This document shows positions 7,676-21,858 of a stretch of DNA of 64,000 bases, one piece after another. The translations under genes and the position numbers were made by a program. The stretch is taken from NCBI RefSeq assembly GCF_037137055.1, contig NZ_JBBBNY010000016.1, positions 1 through 64,000 of the forward strand, written 5' to 3'. The DNA is from Frateuria_A yonginensis (GTDB taxonomy: Bacteria; Pseudomonadota; Gammaproteobacteria; Xanthomonadales; Rhodanobacteraceae). Each line of letters opens with the position of its first letter. The stretch's first letter is position 1. The notes beneath the pieces were generated by a model. The model did no database searches, was not told where the DNA came from, and worked only from the letters and a program-made list of their open reading frames with translations.

Positions 7676-8458
7676 ATGGGATTCCTGCACGGCAAGCGTG
7701 CCCTGATCGTCGGCATCGCCAGCCAGCGGTCGATCGCCTGGGGCATTGCCAACGCGATGCACCGCGAGGGCGCGCAACTGGCCTTCACCTACCAGAACGA
7801 GCGGTTGAAGGATCGCGTCGACGAGGCCGCCAATGCGTTCGGTTCCAACATCGTGCTGCCCTGCGACGTCGCCGAGGACGCCCAGATCGACCAGCTGTTC
7901 GCCGAGCTCGGCAAGCACTGGGACGGCTTCGACATTCTCGTCCACTCGGTGGGCTTCGCCCCGCGCGAGGCGCTGCAGGGGCAGTATCTGGACAACCTCA
8001 CCCGCGAGAACTTCATCATCGCGCACGACATCTCCAGCTACAGCCTGGCCGCTCTGGCCAAGGCGGCGCGGCCGATGATGGCCAACCGCGGCGGCGCCAT
8101 CCTCACGCTCAGCTACCTGGGCGCCGAGCGCGCGCTCAACAACTACAACGTGATGGGCCTGGCCAAGGCCAGCCTGGAAGCGAACGTGCGCTACCTGGCC
8201 TTCAACCTGGGCCCGGAAGGCACCCGCGTGAACGCGATCTCGGCCGGCCCGATCAAGACGCTGGCCGCCGCGGGCATCGCCAACTTCCGCAAGATGCTCG
8301 ACCATGTCGAGGAGAACGCACCGCTGCGCCGCAGCGTGACGATCGACGAGGTCGGCAACGTCGGCGCCTTCCTGTGCTCCGACCTGGCCTCGGGCGTGAC
8401 CGGCGAGATCACCTACGTCGACGCCGGCTACAACATCCTGGGCATGACCGGAATCTGA
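7676..8458 (+). CDS. fabI: Enoyl-[acyl-carrier-protein] reductase (NADH)
   Basis: A 260-residue short-chain dehydrogenase-like protein of FabI type. The nucleotide motif is GIASQRSIAWGIA near residue 13. The active site is Y147 and Y157 with K164 in SYLGAERALNNYNVMGLAK. The ending YVDAGYNILGM is typical of the family. It performs the last reduction of each fatty-acid elongation cycle and is the target of triclosan and isoniazid-type inhibitors. It starts at ATG 7676 after TTGGAGGA and is followed by a bidirectional terminator. Confidence 0.97.
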   Translation: MGFLHGKRALIVGIASQRSIAWGIANAMHREGAQLAFTYQNERLKDRVDEAANAFGSNIVLPCDVAEDAQIDQLFAELGKHWDGFDILVHSVGFAPREALQGQYLDNLTRENFIIAHDISSYSLAALAKAARPMMANRGGAILTLSYLGAERALNNYNVMGLAKASLEANVRYLAFNLGPEGTRVNAISAGPIKTLAAAGIANFRKMLDHVEENAPLRRSVTIDEVGNVGAFLCSDLASGVTGEITYVDAGYNILGMTGI

Positions 8459-8477
8459 CCCGCTCGCTTCGGGTACG

Positions 8478-8511
8478 AAAAAAGGCGGCCGCGTGGCCGC
8501 CTTTTCTTTGC
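8478..8511. terminator. Bidirectional intrinsic terminator between fabI and ppiD
   Basis: Arms AAGGCGGCC and GGCCGCCTT with loop GCGT. A-rich on the left and T-rich on the right, so it can act for fabI on plus and for ppiD on minus. Confidence 0.85.
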
Positions 8512-8531
8512 CCGCCATTCCGCCCGCGAGT

Positions 8532-8602
8532 TGTAGGAGCGGGCTTGCTCGCGATGCCCCGGTTCGACGCCCAAAGGCGTCGCGAGCAAGCGCGCTCCTA
8601 CA
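8532..8602. repeat. REP-like palindromic element
   Basis: TGTAGGAGCGGGCTTGCTC is mirrored by CGAGCAAGCGCGCTCCTACA, forming a long imperfect hairpin. Related copies occur at 31977-32060, 36832-36920, 39569-39583 (half), 45361-45442, 47891-47961 and 51305-51381. All lie between genes or at gene ends. Confidence 0.85.
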
Positions 8603-8618
8603 CGAGTGCTGCCAGGCC

Positions 8619-10523
8619 TTACATCCTGTCCTTGGCGACCTTGATCTCGGTGCGCGCCTTGAGCGCGTCGATGAAGCCCTCGGTGGCCACGTTGCCGTAG
8701 GCCGCGATCATGCTCTGGCGCAGCACCTTGCGCTGCTCGGGCGTGACCTTGGAAAGGTCGCCGTCCTGCACCTTGTCCACCGCCAGCAGCGCATAGGCGC
8801 CGTCCGGCAGCGCGACGGCGGCGAACTGCGGCTTGCCGTCCTGCGGGTGCGGCAGCAGGAACGCCTCGTCGCGCACCTGCTCGGGCAGCCCCTCTTGCAC
8901 GCGCAGGGCTTCCTTCTGGCTCTGCACGGCGACGCCGACGGATGCCGCCACCGCGTCCATGGACTCGCCCTTGCGCAGGCGGGCCAGCAGGCCGTCAGCG
9001 CGCTGCTTGGCGGCGGCGGCGACACGCTCGTCGAGGATGTCCTTGCGGATGGTGTCCTTCACCTCGGCCAGCGGGCGCACCGCGGCGGGCACGTGCTTGT
9101 CCACGTGGAGCACCACGGAATGGTCGTTGCCGAGCTCGATCAGGCTGGAATTGTTGCCCTGTACCAGCACGTCGTCGGAGAACGCCGCCTTCACCACCTT
9201 CGGGTCGGCCGCGATTCCGCTGCCGCCGTCGCGCGTGAACAGCCCGGTGCGCTTGATCTGCAGGCCCAGCGCCTGCGCCGCGGGCTCCAGCGAGCTGGGG
9301 TTCTGGTAGGCCTGGTCGGCCAGCTTGCCGGCCACCTCGTTGTACTTGTGCTCGCGTTCGGCAGCGACCGCCTCCTGCTCGAGCTGGCCGCGCACTTCCT
9401 CGAAGGGCTTGGCCTGGCCGCTGCGCACGTCGCGCAGCCACAGGACGTGGTAGCCCTCGTCCGACAGCACCGGCTGGGAGATCTGCCCCTTCTGCAGCGA
9501 GAACAGGGCGTCGTCGAAGGCCTTGTTGGTGACGCCCTTCTCCAGCCAGCCCAGGTCGCCGCCTTGGCGCCTGGAGCCGAGGTCGTCCGAATTCTGCTCG
9601 GCCAGCTTGGCGAAGTTCTGCGGCGTGGCCTCGGCGGCGAGCTTCTGCGCCTTGGCGAGCGCGGCCTTCTGCTGGTCAGGCGTGGCGTTCTTGGGCACGT
9701 TGACCAGGATGTGCGAGACCAGGCGCTGTTCCGGCTGCACGAAGCGCTGCTTCTCGTCCTCGTAGCGCTTGCGCAGGTCCTCGTCACTCGGCGGCGCGTC
9801 CGGCTTCAGGTCGGCCGCGTTGACCTCGATGTACTGCACGGCGACCTGCTCGGGCGCCATGAAGTCCGCCTGATGCTGCTTGTAGTAGGCCTGGATCTGC
9901 GCGTCGGTGACGTTGCTGTCGGTGAGCGCCGGCCGCGGCAGCATGGCGTAGCGGATGTCGCGCCGCTGCAGGCGCAGCTTCAGGAAGTTGTCCACTTCGG
10001 CATCGGTGACGACGGTGCTGCCGGAAATGGCGTCCGGCAGCAGGCGGATCGCCAGCGAGGAACGCACTTCCTGTTCGAACATCGCGGGCGACTTGCCCTG
10101 GGCCGCGAGCACCGCGCGGTAGGTTGCGGCATCGAACTGGCCGTTCACCTGGAACGCGGGAATCGAGGCGATGGTGTCGCGCACCGCGGCATCGGGCACG
10201 CGCATGCCCAGATCGTCGTTCGCCTTCAGCAGCAACTGCTGGTCGATCATCGCCTGCAGCACCCGCTCCTTCATCGCCGGCTGCTCGTAGACGGAAGGAT
10301 CGAACTGGTCGCCGAGTTGAGCGCTGCCCTGCTGGCGCAGCTCGTTGAGGCGATTCTGGAAATCCTGCTGGCTGATCTCCTGCTTGCCGACCTTGGCCAC
10401 GAAGGTCTCGGTGCGCGAGGTGAAATAGCCCTCGATGCCGAAGAAGGACATGGCGAACACCGCCACGCCCAGCACGACCACGGACGGCCAGCCGTGCATC
10501 CTGTTTCTCAACGCCTGCAGCAT
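8619..10523 (-). CDS. ppiD: Periplasmic folding chaperone / peptidylprolyl isomerase PpiD
   Basis: A 634-residue protein with one N-terminal membrane anchor near residues 14-32 (PSVVVLGVAVFAMSFFGI) and a large periplasmic part. A SurA-N-like region with FVAKVGKQEISQQDF follows. A parvulin domain spans about 245-345 (LVSHILVNVPKNA, DLGSRRQGGDLGW, SDEGYHVLWL). It assists outer-membrane protein folding at the SecYEG exit. The start at ATG 10523 (MLQALRNRM) puts the anchor at the usual distance. tRNA-Asp lies just upstream. It is next to the lon-clp region, as in other gammaproteobacteria. Confidence 0.93.
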   Translation of the reverse strand: MLQALRNRMHGWPSVVVLGVAVFAMSFFGIEGYFTSRTETFVAKVGKQEISQQDFQNRLNELRQQGSAQLGDQFDPSVYEQPAMKERVLQAMIDQQLLLKANDDLGMRVPDAAVRDTIASIPAFQVNGQFDAATYRAVLAAQGKSPAMFEQEVRSSLAIRLLPDAISGSTVVTDAEVDNFLKLRLQRRDIRYAMLPRPALTDSNVTDAQIQAYYKQHQADFMAPEQVAVQYIEVNAADLKPDAPPSDEDLRKRYEDEKQRFVQPEQRLVSHILVNVPKNATPDQQKAALAKAQKLAAEATPQNFAKLAEQNSDDLGSRRQGGDLGWLEKGVTNKAFDDALFSLQKGQISQPVLSDEGYHVLWLRDVRSGQAKPFEEVRGQLEQEAVAAEREHKYNEVAGKLADQAYQNPSSLEPAAQALGLQIKRTGLFTRDGGSGIAADPKVVKAAFSDDVLVQGNNSSLIELGNDHSVVLHVDKHVPAAVRPLAEVKDTIRKDILDERVAAAAKQRADGLLARLRKGESMDAVAASVGVAVQSQKEALRVQEGLPEQVRDEAFLLPHPQDGKPQFAAVALPDGAYALLAVDKVQDGDLSKVTPEQRKVLRQSMIAAYGNVATEGFIDALKARTEIKVAKDRM

Positions 10524-10571
10524 ATGGATTCCCGCGATTCGTCGGCCGACGAAAGGCCGAAGCATAAACGA

Positions 10572-10596
10572 CAAGGGCGCCACGCGGGCGCCCTTG
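10572..10596 (-). terminator. Hairpin after tRNA-Asp
   Basis: Arms AAGGGCGCC and GGCGCCCTT (read on minus, loop CGCGT) are followed by GTCGTTT. It sits between tRNA-Asp and ppiD and could end the tRNA transcript; the T-run is short. Confidence 0.5.
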
Positions 10597-10603
10597 GAAT
10601 TAC

Positions 10604-10680
10604 TGGCGGAGTGGACGGGACTCGAACCCGCGACCTCCGGCGTGACAGGCCAGCATTCTAACCGACTGAACTACCACTCC
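10604..10680 (-). tRNA. tRNA-Asp(GUC)
   Basis: A 77-base tRNA with acceptor GGAGTGG/CCACTCC, encoded CCA, and loop CTGTCAC giving anticodon GUC. It lies 7 bases from tRNA-Val in the same direction. Confidence 0.95.
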
Positions 10681-10687
10681 GCGATTC

Positions 10688-10762
10688 TGGTGGGTGCTGT
10701 AGGGATCGAACCTACGACCCTCGCCTTGTAAGGGCGACGCTCTACCGCTGAGCTAAGCACCC
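10688..10762 (-). tRNA. tRNA-Val(UAC)
   Basis: A 75-base tRNA with acceptor GGGTGCT/AGCACCC, encoded CCA, and loop CTTACAA giving anticodon UAC. It is downstream of hupB and probably cotranscribed with tRNA-Asp. Confidence 0.95.
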
Positions 10763-10782
10763 GAAACCGAGCGAAGAGCCGC

Positions 10783-11055
10783 TCAGTTTAGGGCATCCTT
10801 GAGCGTCTTGCCAGCCTTGAACGCCGGGACCTTCGAGGCCTTGATCTTGATCGTCTCGTTGGTGCGCGGGTTGCGACCGGTACGGGCAGCGCGCTTGCGC
10901 ACCGTGAAGGTGCCGAAGCCGACCACCGAGACGTCGTCACCCTTCTTCAGCGCCTTCTGCACGGTTTCGAAGAAGGCTTCAATGGCACGGCCGGCATCGG
11001 CCTTGGTGAGCTCGGCCTTTTCGGCAATGGCATTGATCAGATCGGTTTTATTCAT
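10783..11055 (-). CDS. hupB: DNA-binding protein HU-beta
   Basis: A 90-residue HU protein of standard length: helical N-terminus MNKTDLINAIAEKAELTKADA, then the beta arms with GFGTFTVRKRAARTGRNP. The NP pair inserts into the minor groove. The C-terminus is VPAFKAGKTLKDALN. It compacts and bends DNA as a nucleoid protein. The start at ATG 11055 has GGGAG upstream. The gene follows lon, the usual lon-hupB-ppiD order, with two tRNA genes interposed here. Confidence 0.97.
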   Translation of the reverse strand: MNKTDLINAIAEKAELTKADAGRAIEAFFETVQKALKKGDDVSVVGFGTFTVRKRAARTGRNPRTNETIKIKASKVPAFKAGKTLKDALN

Positions 11056-11196
11056 TGAGACACTCCCTTAAACGGTTTGCTGCCCGCGTGATCGGTCTGG
11101 GACGAGAAAACACCTGCCATGAAATGGCATGACCGGCGCCCCCCGCAACCCCGCATCGCGACGCCAAATGCACGGCGCTTTGACTGCGGTGCCGCC

Positions 11197-11226
11197 TTTA
11201 TACCAGTGCCTCACCGCGATCCGCAA
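11197..11226 (-). promoter_or_regulatory. Predicted sigma70 promoter of hupB
   Basis: On minus, TTGCGG (11221-11226) and TATAAA (11197-11202) are 18 bases apart. TGG precedes the -10, giving an extended -10. It would leave a 5' leader of about 135 bases before hupB. Confidence 0.5.
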
Positions 11227-11335
11227 TACAAGCAATACCAAGGCTTCCGGCCGATCGACCCCAGCGAAAACCACTTGCCAAACCGGCCCGCAGAAGGTAG
11301 CGCACAGGCACCCGCCCGGGCCCTCGCGTGAAGAC

Positions 11336-11365
11336 GAAAAAGGGCCGCCCGAAAGGGCGGCCCCG
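11336..11365 (-). terminator. Intrinsic terminator of lon
   Basis: On minus, arms GGGCCGCCC and GGGCGGCCC with loop TTTC are followed by TTTTTCG. It lies 20 bases past the lon stop. The rest of 11056-11335 holds the hupB promoter and leader and no gene I can see. Confidence 0.85.
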
Positions 11366-11385
11366 TCAGAAAAAACCCTTGCGTT

Positions 11386-13878
<2,493 letters not shown>

Positions 13879-14123
13879 CGAAAAAGGTCCCGAGGGTTTG
13901 TAAGGGTTACCCCGACACTGCGCCAGAGCTTCTGACAGGTCAAGTGGAGTCGGGCCACGCCGCAGTCAAGTCGAAAACCCGCCCCTGACGGCAGCTCATC
14001 GGGCATCCTGCAGGTTTCAAGCCAGGCTCCGGGGAGCCCTGGAAACGATCTCCTGGCGCGCGATGGACTGCGCACTTTTTTCTTCACGACAGGCAGACGC
14101 CTGTCTGCTTGCCGTCAAAAAGC
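13879..14123. other. Intergenic region upstream of lon
   Basis: It should hold the lon promoter. CTTGAC occurs twice on minus (about 13937-13942 and 13967-13972), a partial match to either sigma70 or heat-shock -35 elements, but no convincing -10 follows. No gene is seen. Confidence 0.3.
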
Positions 14124-14125
14124 AA

Positions 14126-14155
14126 ACGGCCCCGGCAATTGCCGGGGCCGCTGCT
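14126..14155 (-). terminator. Intrinsic terminator of clpX
   Basis: Arms CGGCCCCGGCAAT and ATTGCCGGGGCCG form a near-perfect stem. It is followed on minus by TTTGCTTTTTG, about 20 bases past the clpX stop. Confidence 0.85.
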
Positions 14156-14176
14156 TGTTGACGCTGCGCGTCAGCT

Positions 14177-15472
<1,296 letters not shown>

Positions 15473-15575
15473 ATCAGGTCCTGCTGTGTTTCGGTTGCGG
15501 CGCCAGAATAGCACACGGCTCCGCGCCTGCCTGGGCCGACGCGGAGCGTGTCTCCTGGCGATGGATCGGCCGGAA

Positions 15576-16205
15576 TCAGGCCGACTTGACCGTCTCGGCG
15601 CCCCGGCGGTCGAGCACCTGGTCGATCAGGCCGTACTCCTTGGCTTCGACCGGGTTCATGAAGCGGTCGCGCTCCATGTCGCGCTCGATCTTCTCCAGCG
15701 GCTGGCCGGTGTGGTCGACGTAGAGCTGGTTCAGGCGCTGGCGGATGTAGAGGATCTCGCGCGCCTGGATCTCGATGTCGGTGGCCTGGCCCTGCGCGCC
15801 GCCGGAAGGCTGGTGGATCATGATGCGCGAGTTGGGCAGCGAGAAGCGCTTGCCCTTCGCGCCCGCCATCAGCAGCAGCGAGCCGGCGCTGCAGGCCTGG
15901 CCGATGCACATCGTGCTGACGTCCGGCTTGATGTATTGCATGGTGTCGTAGATCGCCAGTCCGGCGGTGACGGCGCCACCCGGGCTGTTGATGTACAGGT
16001 GGATGTCCTTGTCCGGGTTCTCCGACTCCAGGAACAGCATCTGCGCGATCAGCACGTTGGCGACCTGGTCGTTGACTTCGCCGACCAGGAAGATCACCCG
16101 CTCCTTCAGCAGGCGCGAGTAGATGTCGTAGGAACGTTCGCCGCGAGCGGTCTGCTCGACGACGATCGGCACCAGGTTCAGGTTCTGGATCGGGGCCATG
16201 GCCAT
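15576..16205 (-). CDS. clpP: ClpP, proteolytic subunit of Clp protease
   Basis: A 209-residue serine protease. The nucleophile is in GQACSAGSLLL and the histidine in MIHQPSGG; an aspartate completes the triad. The oxyanion glycines are in INSPGGAVTAG. Fourteen copies form the degradation barrel that docks ClpX. The start is ATG 16205 (MAMAPIQN), with GGAG about 11 bases upstream; ATG 16199 is the alternative. It lies 65 bases downstream of tig, with a GC hairpin at 16224-16245 in the gap. Confidence 0.97.
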   Translation of the reverse strand: MAMAPIQNLNLVPIVVEQTARGERSYDIYSRLLKERVIFLVGEVNDQVANVLIAQMLFLESENPDKDIHLYINSPGGAVTAGLAIYDTMQYIKPDVSTMCIGQACSAGSLLLMAGAKGKRFSLPNSRIMIHQPSGGAQGQATDIEIQAREILYIRQRLNQLYVDHTGQPLEKIERDMERDRFMNPVEAKEYGLIDQVLDRRGAETVKSA

Positions 16206-16223
16206 GCGTGCTTTGTCTCCGGT

Positions 16224-16245
16224 AAGGCCCGCCGTCGGGCGGGCC
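16224..16245 (-). terminator. GC hairpin between tig and clpP
   Basis: Arms AGGCCCGCC and GGCGGGCCT with a four-base loop. No T-run follows, so it may be an attenuator or RNA-processing site rather than a full terminator. Confidence 0.4.
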
Positions 16246-16270
16246 TGGTAATGGTGCCTGGCAGTGTCGC

Positions 16271-17563
16271 TCAGGCGCCGGCCGGGCGCATCACCTCGTC
16301 GAAGCCCAGCCTCTGCTCGGTGGTCTTGGCGTGCTCGGCCACCCACTCGGCGACCTGGTCTTCCATCACGCGGTTCTGCAGCCCAGACATCAATTGGGGG
16401 TCGTTGTTGTAGAGTTCAACGACCTTCTCCGGCTCCTCGTAGGTGGAGGCGATCGCGGCCAGCTGCTCGGCCACGCGCTTGCGGTCGATCCTGATTTCCT
16501 GCTTGCGCGCGATCTCGCCCATCAGCAGGCCGGCGATCACGCGCTTGCGTGCCATCGGCACGGCCGCCTCGATCAGCTGCGGCGGCGGCTGCTGGCCACG
16601 CGGCACGCTGCCGGCCGCCAGGTTGCGCGCCTCGGCCTGCACCATCAGGTTCGGCACGTCCAGGTCGGCGTGCGCGTCGGCCAGCTTCTCGGCCACCTCG
16701 GCCTTCAGGCGGGCCATCAGGGTGGCCTTGAGCTCGCGCTCGAGGTTGGCGCGCACTTCCTTGCGGAAGGTGTCCAGGTTGCCGTCGGCGATGCCGAACA
16801 GCTTGGCGAACTCCTCGTTCACCTCGGGCAGCTTCGGCTCCTGCACCTTGACGATGGTTAAGCTGACCTGGGCGGTCTTGCCGGCCAGCTGCGGGTTGCC
16901 GAAGTCCTCCGGGAAGGCGATCTCGCTGTCGAACGCGTCGCCCGCCTTGCGGCCGGTGAGCGCCTCGTCCAGCGCCTTGAACAGCGCGCCCGAGCCGAGC
17001 ACGCTGCCGGCGCGCTCCCGGCCTTCGGCCGGGAACCGGTAGTCGCCGGTGGTGGCGGCGTACTCGAACATCACGAAGTCGCCCTCGGCCGAGGCGCGCT
17101 CGACCGGGTCGAAGCTGCGGCGCTGCTGGCGCAGCGTCTCGATCATCTTCTCGATGTCGGCGTCGGTGACCTCGGAGACCGGGCGGGTGATCTCCAGCGC
17201 GGCGACGTCGATCTCGGGGAACTCCGGCATCACCTCGAACGTCGCGGTGTAGGCGATCTCGCCATTCTCCGGCTTGCCGGTGGTGTCGATCGAGGGGTTG
17301 GCGACCGGACGCAGATTCTCCTTCTCGAAGGCCTCGCGCAGGGTGCTGCCGATCAGGTCGGACAGGACCTCGCCGCGCACCTGCGAACCGAAGCGCTGCT
17401 GGATCACGGCGGCCGGGACCTTGCCCGGGCGGAAGCCCTTCAGGCGGACCGTGCGGCCCATCTCGGCGATACGCGCGCTGACCTGCGACTCGAACCGCTC
17501 CGCCGGGAATCGCACCGTGAGCTTGCGCTCGAGCTTGCCGACGTTCTCAACCGAAAACTGCAT
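16271..17563 (-). CDS. tig: Trigger factor, ribosome-associated chaperone
   Basis: A 430-residue protein with the three expected parts. The N-terminal ribosome-binding domain has the signature GFRPGKVPAAVIQQRFG near 44-60. The FKBP-like isomerase domain is at about 160-245 (DFVMFEYAATTGDY, FPEDFGN). The long helical C-terminal domain forms the substrate cradle. It binds nascent chains at the exit tunnel. It starts at ATG 17563 after AGGAG and is first in the tig-clpP-clpX series, downstream of tRNA-Leu. Confidence 0.97.
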   Translation of the reverse strand: MQFSVENVGKLERKLTVRFPAERFESQVSARIAEMGRTVRLKGFRPGKVPAAVIQQRFGSQVRGEVLSDLIGSTLREAFEKENLRPVANPSIDTTGKPENGEIAYTATFEVMPEFPEIDVAALEITRPVSEVTDADIEKMIETLRQQRRSFDPVERASAEGDFVMFEYAATTGDYRFPAEGRERAGSVLGSGALFKALDEALTGRKAGDAFDSEIAFPEDFGNPQLAGKTAQVSLTIVKVQEPKLPEVNEEFAKLFGIADGNLDTFRKEVRANLERELKATLMARLKAEVAEKLADAHADLDVPNLMVQAEARNLAAGSVPRGQQPPPQLIEAAVPMARKRVIAGLLMGEIARKQEIRIDRKRVAEQLAAIASTYEEPEKVVELYNNDPQLMSGLQNRVMEDQVAEWVAEHAKTTEQRLGFDEVMRPAGA

Positions 17564-17627
17564 GACGACTCCTGGTGACTCTGTGATGGGCCGGCGTGCG
17601 GCCGGCCTTGCAATAAACCGAAGGGAT

Positions 17628-17713
17628 TGGTGCGAAAGGAGGGACTCGAACCCTCACGGGGATTACCCGCCAGAACCTAAATCTGGTGCGTCTACCAGTT
17701 CCGCCACTTTCGC
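17628..17713 (-). tRNA. tRNA-Leu(UAG)
   Basis: An 86-base class II tRNA with a long variable arm, acceptor GCGAAAG/CTTTCGC, encoded CCA, and anticodon loop TTTAGGT giving UAG. It lies just upstream of tig on the same strand. Confidence 0.94.
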
Positions 17714-18046
17714 ATCGCCTGCACGGGCGGAAGCGGCGGATTCCGAACGGAATTCGGCCCAGGCGCCCCGCCCCTGCTAAGTCGATGATTCCCTTGCGCC
17801 AAAGCAAGGCATTTTACGGTTGCGTGGCCGGCCAGCACAAGCACGCCGGTCCTTGAACGACGAAGCCGGCCGCCAGGGCGACCCTCGCCTCTTCTCCCCC
17901 AAAGGGAGAAGGGTTGGCGCGAGAGGCCGACGCGTCTGGAGCCATCGAGAACGCCTCGACGGGCCCGCCCTTCCCGTCGCTCCGGCGACGAAGAAGGAGG
18001 GGCAAAAGAAAACAGGCGCCCGGTCTCCCAAGCGCCTGTCCTTTAT
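17714..18046. other. Gap between tRNA-Leu and tRNA-Lys
   Basis: No gene seen. It contains a short inverted repeat TTCTCCC/GGGAGAA near 17890-17909, related to the element at 38903-39015. A hairpin AGGCGCC.../...GCGCCT near 18014-18038 is followed on minus by few T's and may mark the end of the tRNA-Lys transcript. Confidence 0.4.
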
Positions 18047-18122
<76 letters not shown>

Positions 18123-18137
18123 GTTTCTCGATTTTAA

Positions 18138-18214
18138 TGGGGTGGGCGATGGGATTCGAACCCACGACAACCGGAATCACAATCCGGTACTCTAACCAAC
18201 TGAGCTACGCCCAC
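18138..18214 (-). tRNA. tRNA-His(GUG)
   Basis: Anticodon loop TTGTGAT gives GUG. Acceptor GTGGGCG/CGCCCAC with discriminator C and encoded CCA. The extra G-1 needed by His tRNAs is encoded at 18215. Confidence 0.95.
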
Positions 18215-18232
18215 CATTGATCCAAAGGAAGC

Positions 18233-18309
18233 TGGCGCGCCCGACAGGAATCGAACCTGCAACCGTCGGCTTAGAAGGCCGATGCTCTATCCGGTTGAGC
18301 TACAGGCGC
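18233..18309 (-). tRNA. tRNA-Arg(UCU)
   Basis: A 77-base tRNA with acceptor GCGCCTG/CGGGCGC, encoded CCA, and loop CTTCTAA giving anticodon UCU. Confidence 0.94.
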
Positions 18310-18332
18310 ATGTCTAGAAGCATAACGCCTGC

Positions 18333-18409
18333 TGGTCGGGGCAGAGGGATTCGAACCCCCGACATCCAGCTCCCAAAGCTGGCGCTCTACCAGACTGAGC
18401 TATACCCCG
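18333..18409 (-). tRNA. tRNA-Pro(UGG)
   Basis: A 77-base tRNA with acceptor CGGGGTA/TGCCCCG, encoded CCA, and loop TTTGGGA giving anticodon UGG. Confidence 0.94.
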
Positions 18410-18575
18410 TAGCAAACCCGTCGAACGCTTTTCGCGTACCGAAGCCCTCGAATGCTACGGGCGACGCCTCACCTCGTCAATCCATATCAGCGCACCGGAC
18501 GTCCTTTCCGGCCCCGCCAGCGCCGAGACGCCGCGGACAAGTCATGCTGCGAACATCATGGCTTGCGTGGATAAG

Positions 18576-18652
18576 TGGCGCGCCCGGAGAGATTCGAACT
18601 CCCGACCACCAAGTTCGTAGCCTGGTACTCTATCCAACTGAGCTACGGGCGC
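18576..18652 (-). tRNA. tRNA-Arg(ACG)
   Basis: A 77-base tRNA with acceptor GCGCCCG/CGGGCGC, encoded CCA, and loop CTACGAA giving anticodon ACG, to be edited to ICG. It is first of the Arg-Pro-Arg-His-Lys series on minus, 233 bases after ftsH. Confidence 0.94.
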
Positions 18653-18821
18653 GCGGTGAAACTGGTTTGCCCTGGTGCCGCCGCCGAGACGGTGGCTTGC
18701 CGAAGCAAGAAGCGGAATTATTCCGATCCGGCGCGATTGCGTCAACACCTTTTTCAAAATTTTTTCGCCTGTCCGCTGCGGGCACCGGAGCCGCACGCCC
18801 CACGCGCGACGCGGCAAAGCC

Positions 18822-18839
18822 CGTTTGGACGTCCAAACG
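18822..18839. promoter_or_regulatory. Perfect 18-bp palindrome around GGACGTCC
   Basis: CGTTTGGACGTCCAAACG reads the same on both strands. Its inner 14 bases recur exactly at 44134-44147 over the mtnB promoter. Here it lies between ftsH and tRNA-Arg with no obvious -10 next to it. It looks like an operator rather than a hairpin terminator (no loop, no T-run). Confidence 0.45.
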
Positions 18840-18885
18840 AAGGGAAGCCGACGCGCGCTCGGCGCACCGGCTCCGCGCAGCACGC

Positions 18886-20831
<1,946 letters not shown>

Positions 20832-20835
<4 letters not shown>

Positions 20836-21482
20836 GCGCGGTTCTCGTCCGTTTGCCTGCCGCCGGGTTTCCGCCCCGTGGCAAGCGCATACACCTCACG
20901 CGAACGCGCGCGCGAGGCCTTGGGTTTACGCATGGTTACGCGCGCAAACTGCGCGCGCAAGTTGCGTAGATAGTCGTCGAACCCGGCCCCCTGGAACAGC
21001 TTGATCAGGAACGCGCCCCCCGGCCGGAGCCACTGCCGGGAGAAATCCAGGGCCAGTTCGGCCAGGTCCATGGCACGGATCTGGTCGGCCAGGGCCACAC
21101 CACTCATATTGGGGGCCATGTCGGAGAGCACAAGATCGACGCTCTGTCCGTCCAGGCGGGCTTCCAGCTCCCGCAGCACGGCCTCCTCGCGAAAGTCGCC
21201 CTGGATGAAATCGACGCCGGCGATGCCCTGCATCGGCAGGATGTCCAGCGCGATCACGGTGCCGCTGTCGCCCAGCCGCTGGCGGACCAGCTGCGACCAG
21301 CCGCCGGGCGCCGCGCCCAGGTCCACCACGCGCATGCCCGGCTTGAGCAGGCGGTCGCGCTCGATCAGCTCCTCCAGCTTGAAGACCGCCCGCGAGCGCA
21401 AGCCCTCGGCCTGGGCCTTCTTCACGTAGACGTCATCGAAGTGTTCCCGTAGCCAGCGGGAACTGCTCTTGCTGCGGGACAT
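20832..21482 (-). CDS. rlmE: 23S rRNA (uridine-2'-O-)-methyltransferase RlmE
   Basis: A 216-residue FtsJ/RrmJ methyltransferase. The SAM motif is VVDLGAAPGGWSQ near 52. The catalytic K-D-K-E tetrad is visible as K in AVFKLEE, D in LSDMAPNMSG, K in FLIKLFQG, and E near REVYAL. It methylates U2552 of the 23S A-loop during 50S assembly. It starts at ATG 21482 (MSRSKSSSRW), is divergent from yhbY across 79 bases, and is coupled to ftsH. The yhbY/rlmE-ftsH arrangement is conserved in gammaproteobacteria. Confidence 0.96.
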
Positions 21483-21561
21483 GCGGGCCACGGCGTCGGG
21501 GAGGAACGGCCTGCATGATACCCTTTGCGCCCGCCCTACCGCGAATCCGGACTCCTTGCGC

Positions 21562-21858
21562 ATGCCCCTCTCCCCGTCCCAGCGCCGCTACCTGCGCAGT
21601 CTCGCCCACGACCTGCACCCGGTGATCCTGCTCGGCGCCAAGGGCGCCACGCCGGCGGTGGTGAAGGAACTGGACCTGGCGCTCGACCGCCACGAGCTGG
21701 TGAAGGTGAAGCTGTCCGGCGGCGACAGGGAACAGCGCGAGGCGCAGATCACCTATCTCAGCGAGGGTACCGGCGCCGAGAGCGTGCAGCAGATCGGCCA
21801 CACCGTCACCCTGTTCCGCCGCAACGAGGACGAGCCCAAGCTCGCCCTGCCGCGCTGA
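21562..21858 (+). CDS. yhbY: YhbY family ribosome-associated RNA-binding protein (CRM domain)
   Basis: A 98-residue single CRM domain: LSPSQRRYLRSLAHDLHPVILLGAKGATPAVVKELDLAL contains the conserved V-x-L-G-x-K-G-x-T loop. VKVKLSGG follows, then IGHTVTLFRRN. CRM proteins bind pre-50S particles. It is divergent from rlmE, another 50S factor. The start is at ATG 21562. Its stop shares one base with the next start (TGATG). Confidence 0.93.
   Translation: MPLSPSQRRYLRSLAHDLHPVILLGAKGATPAVVKELDLALDRHELVKVKLSGGDREQREAQITYLSEGTGAESVQQIGHTVTLFRRNEDEPKLALPR

Noticed and set aside
18822..18839. Palindrome as a terminator of ftsH
   Set aside because: It has no loop and no T-run on either strand, so an operator-type site is more likely.
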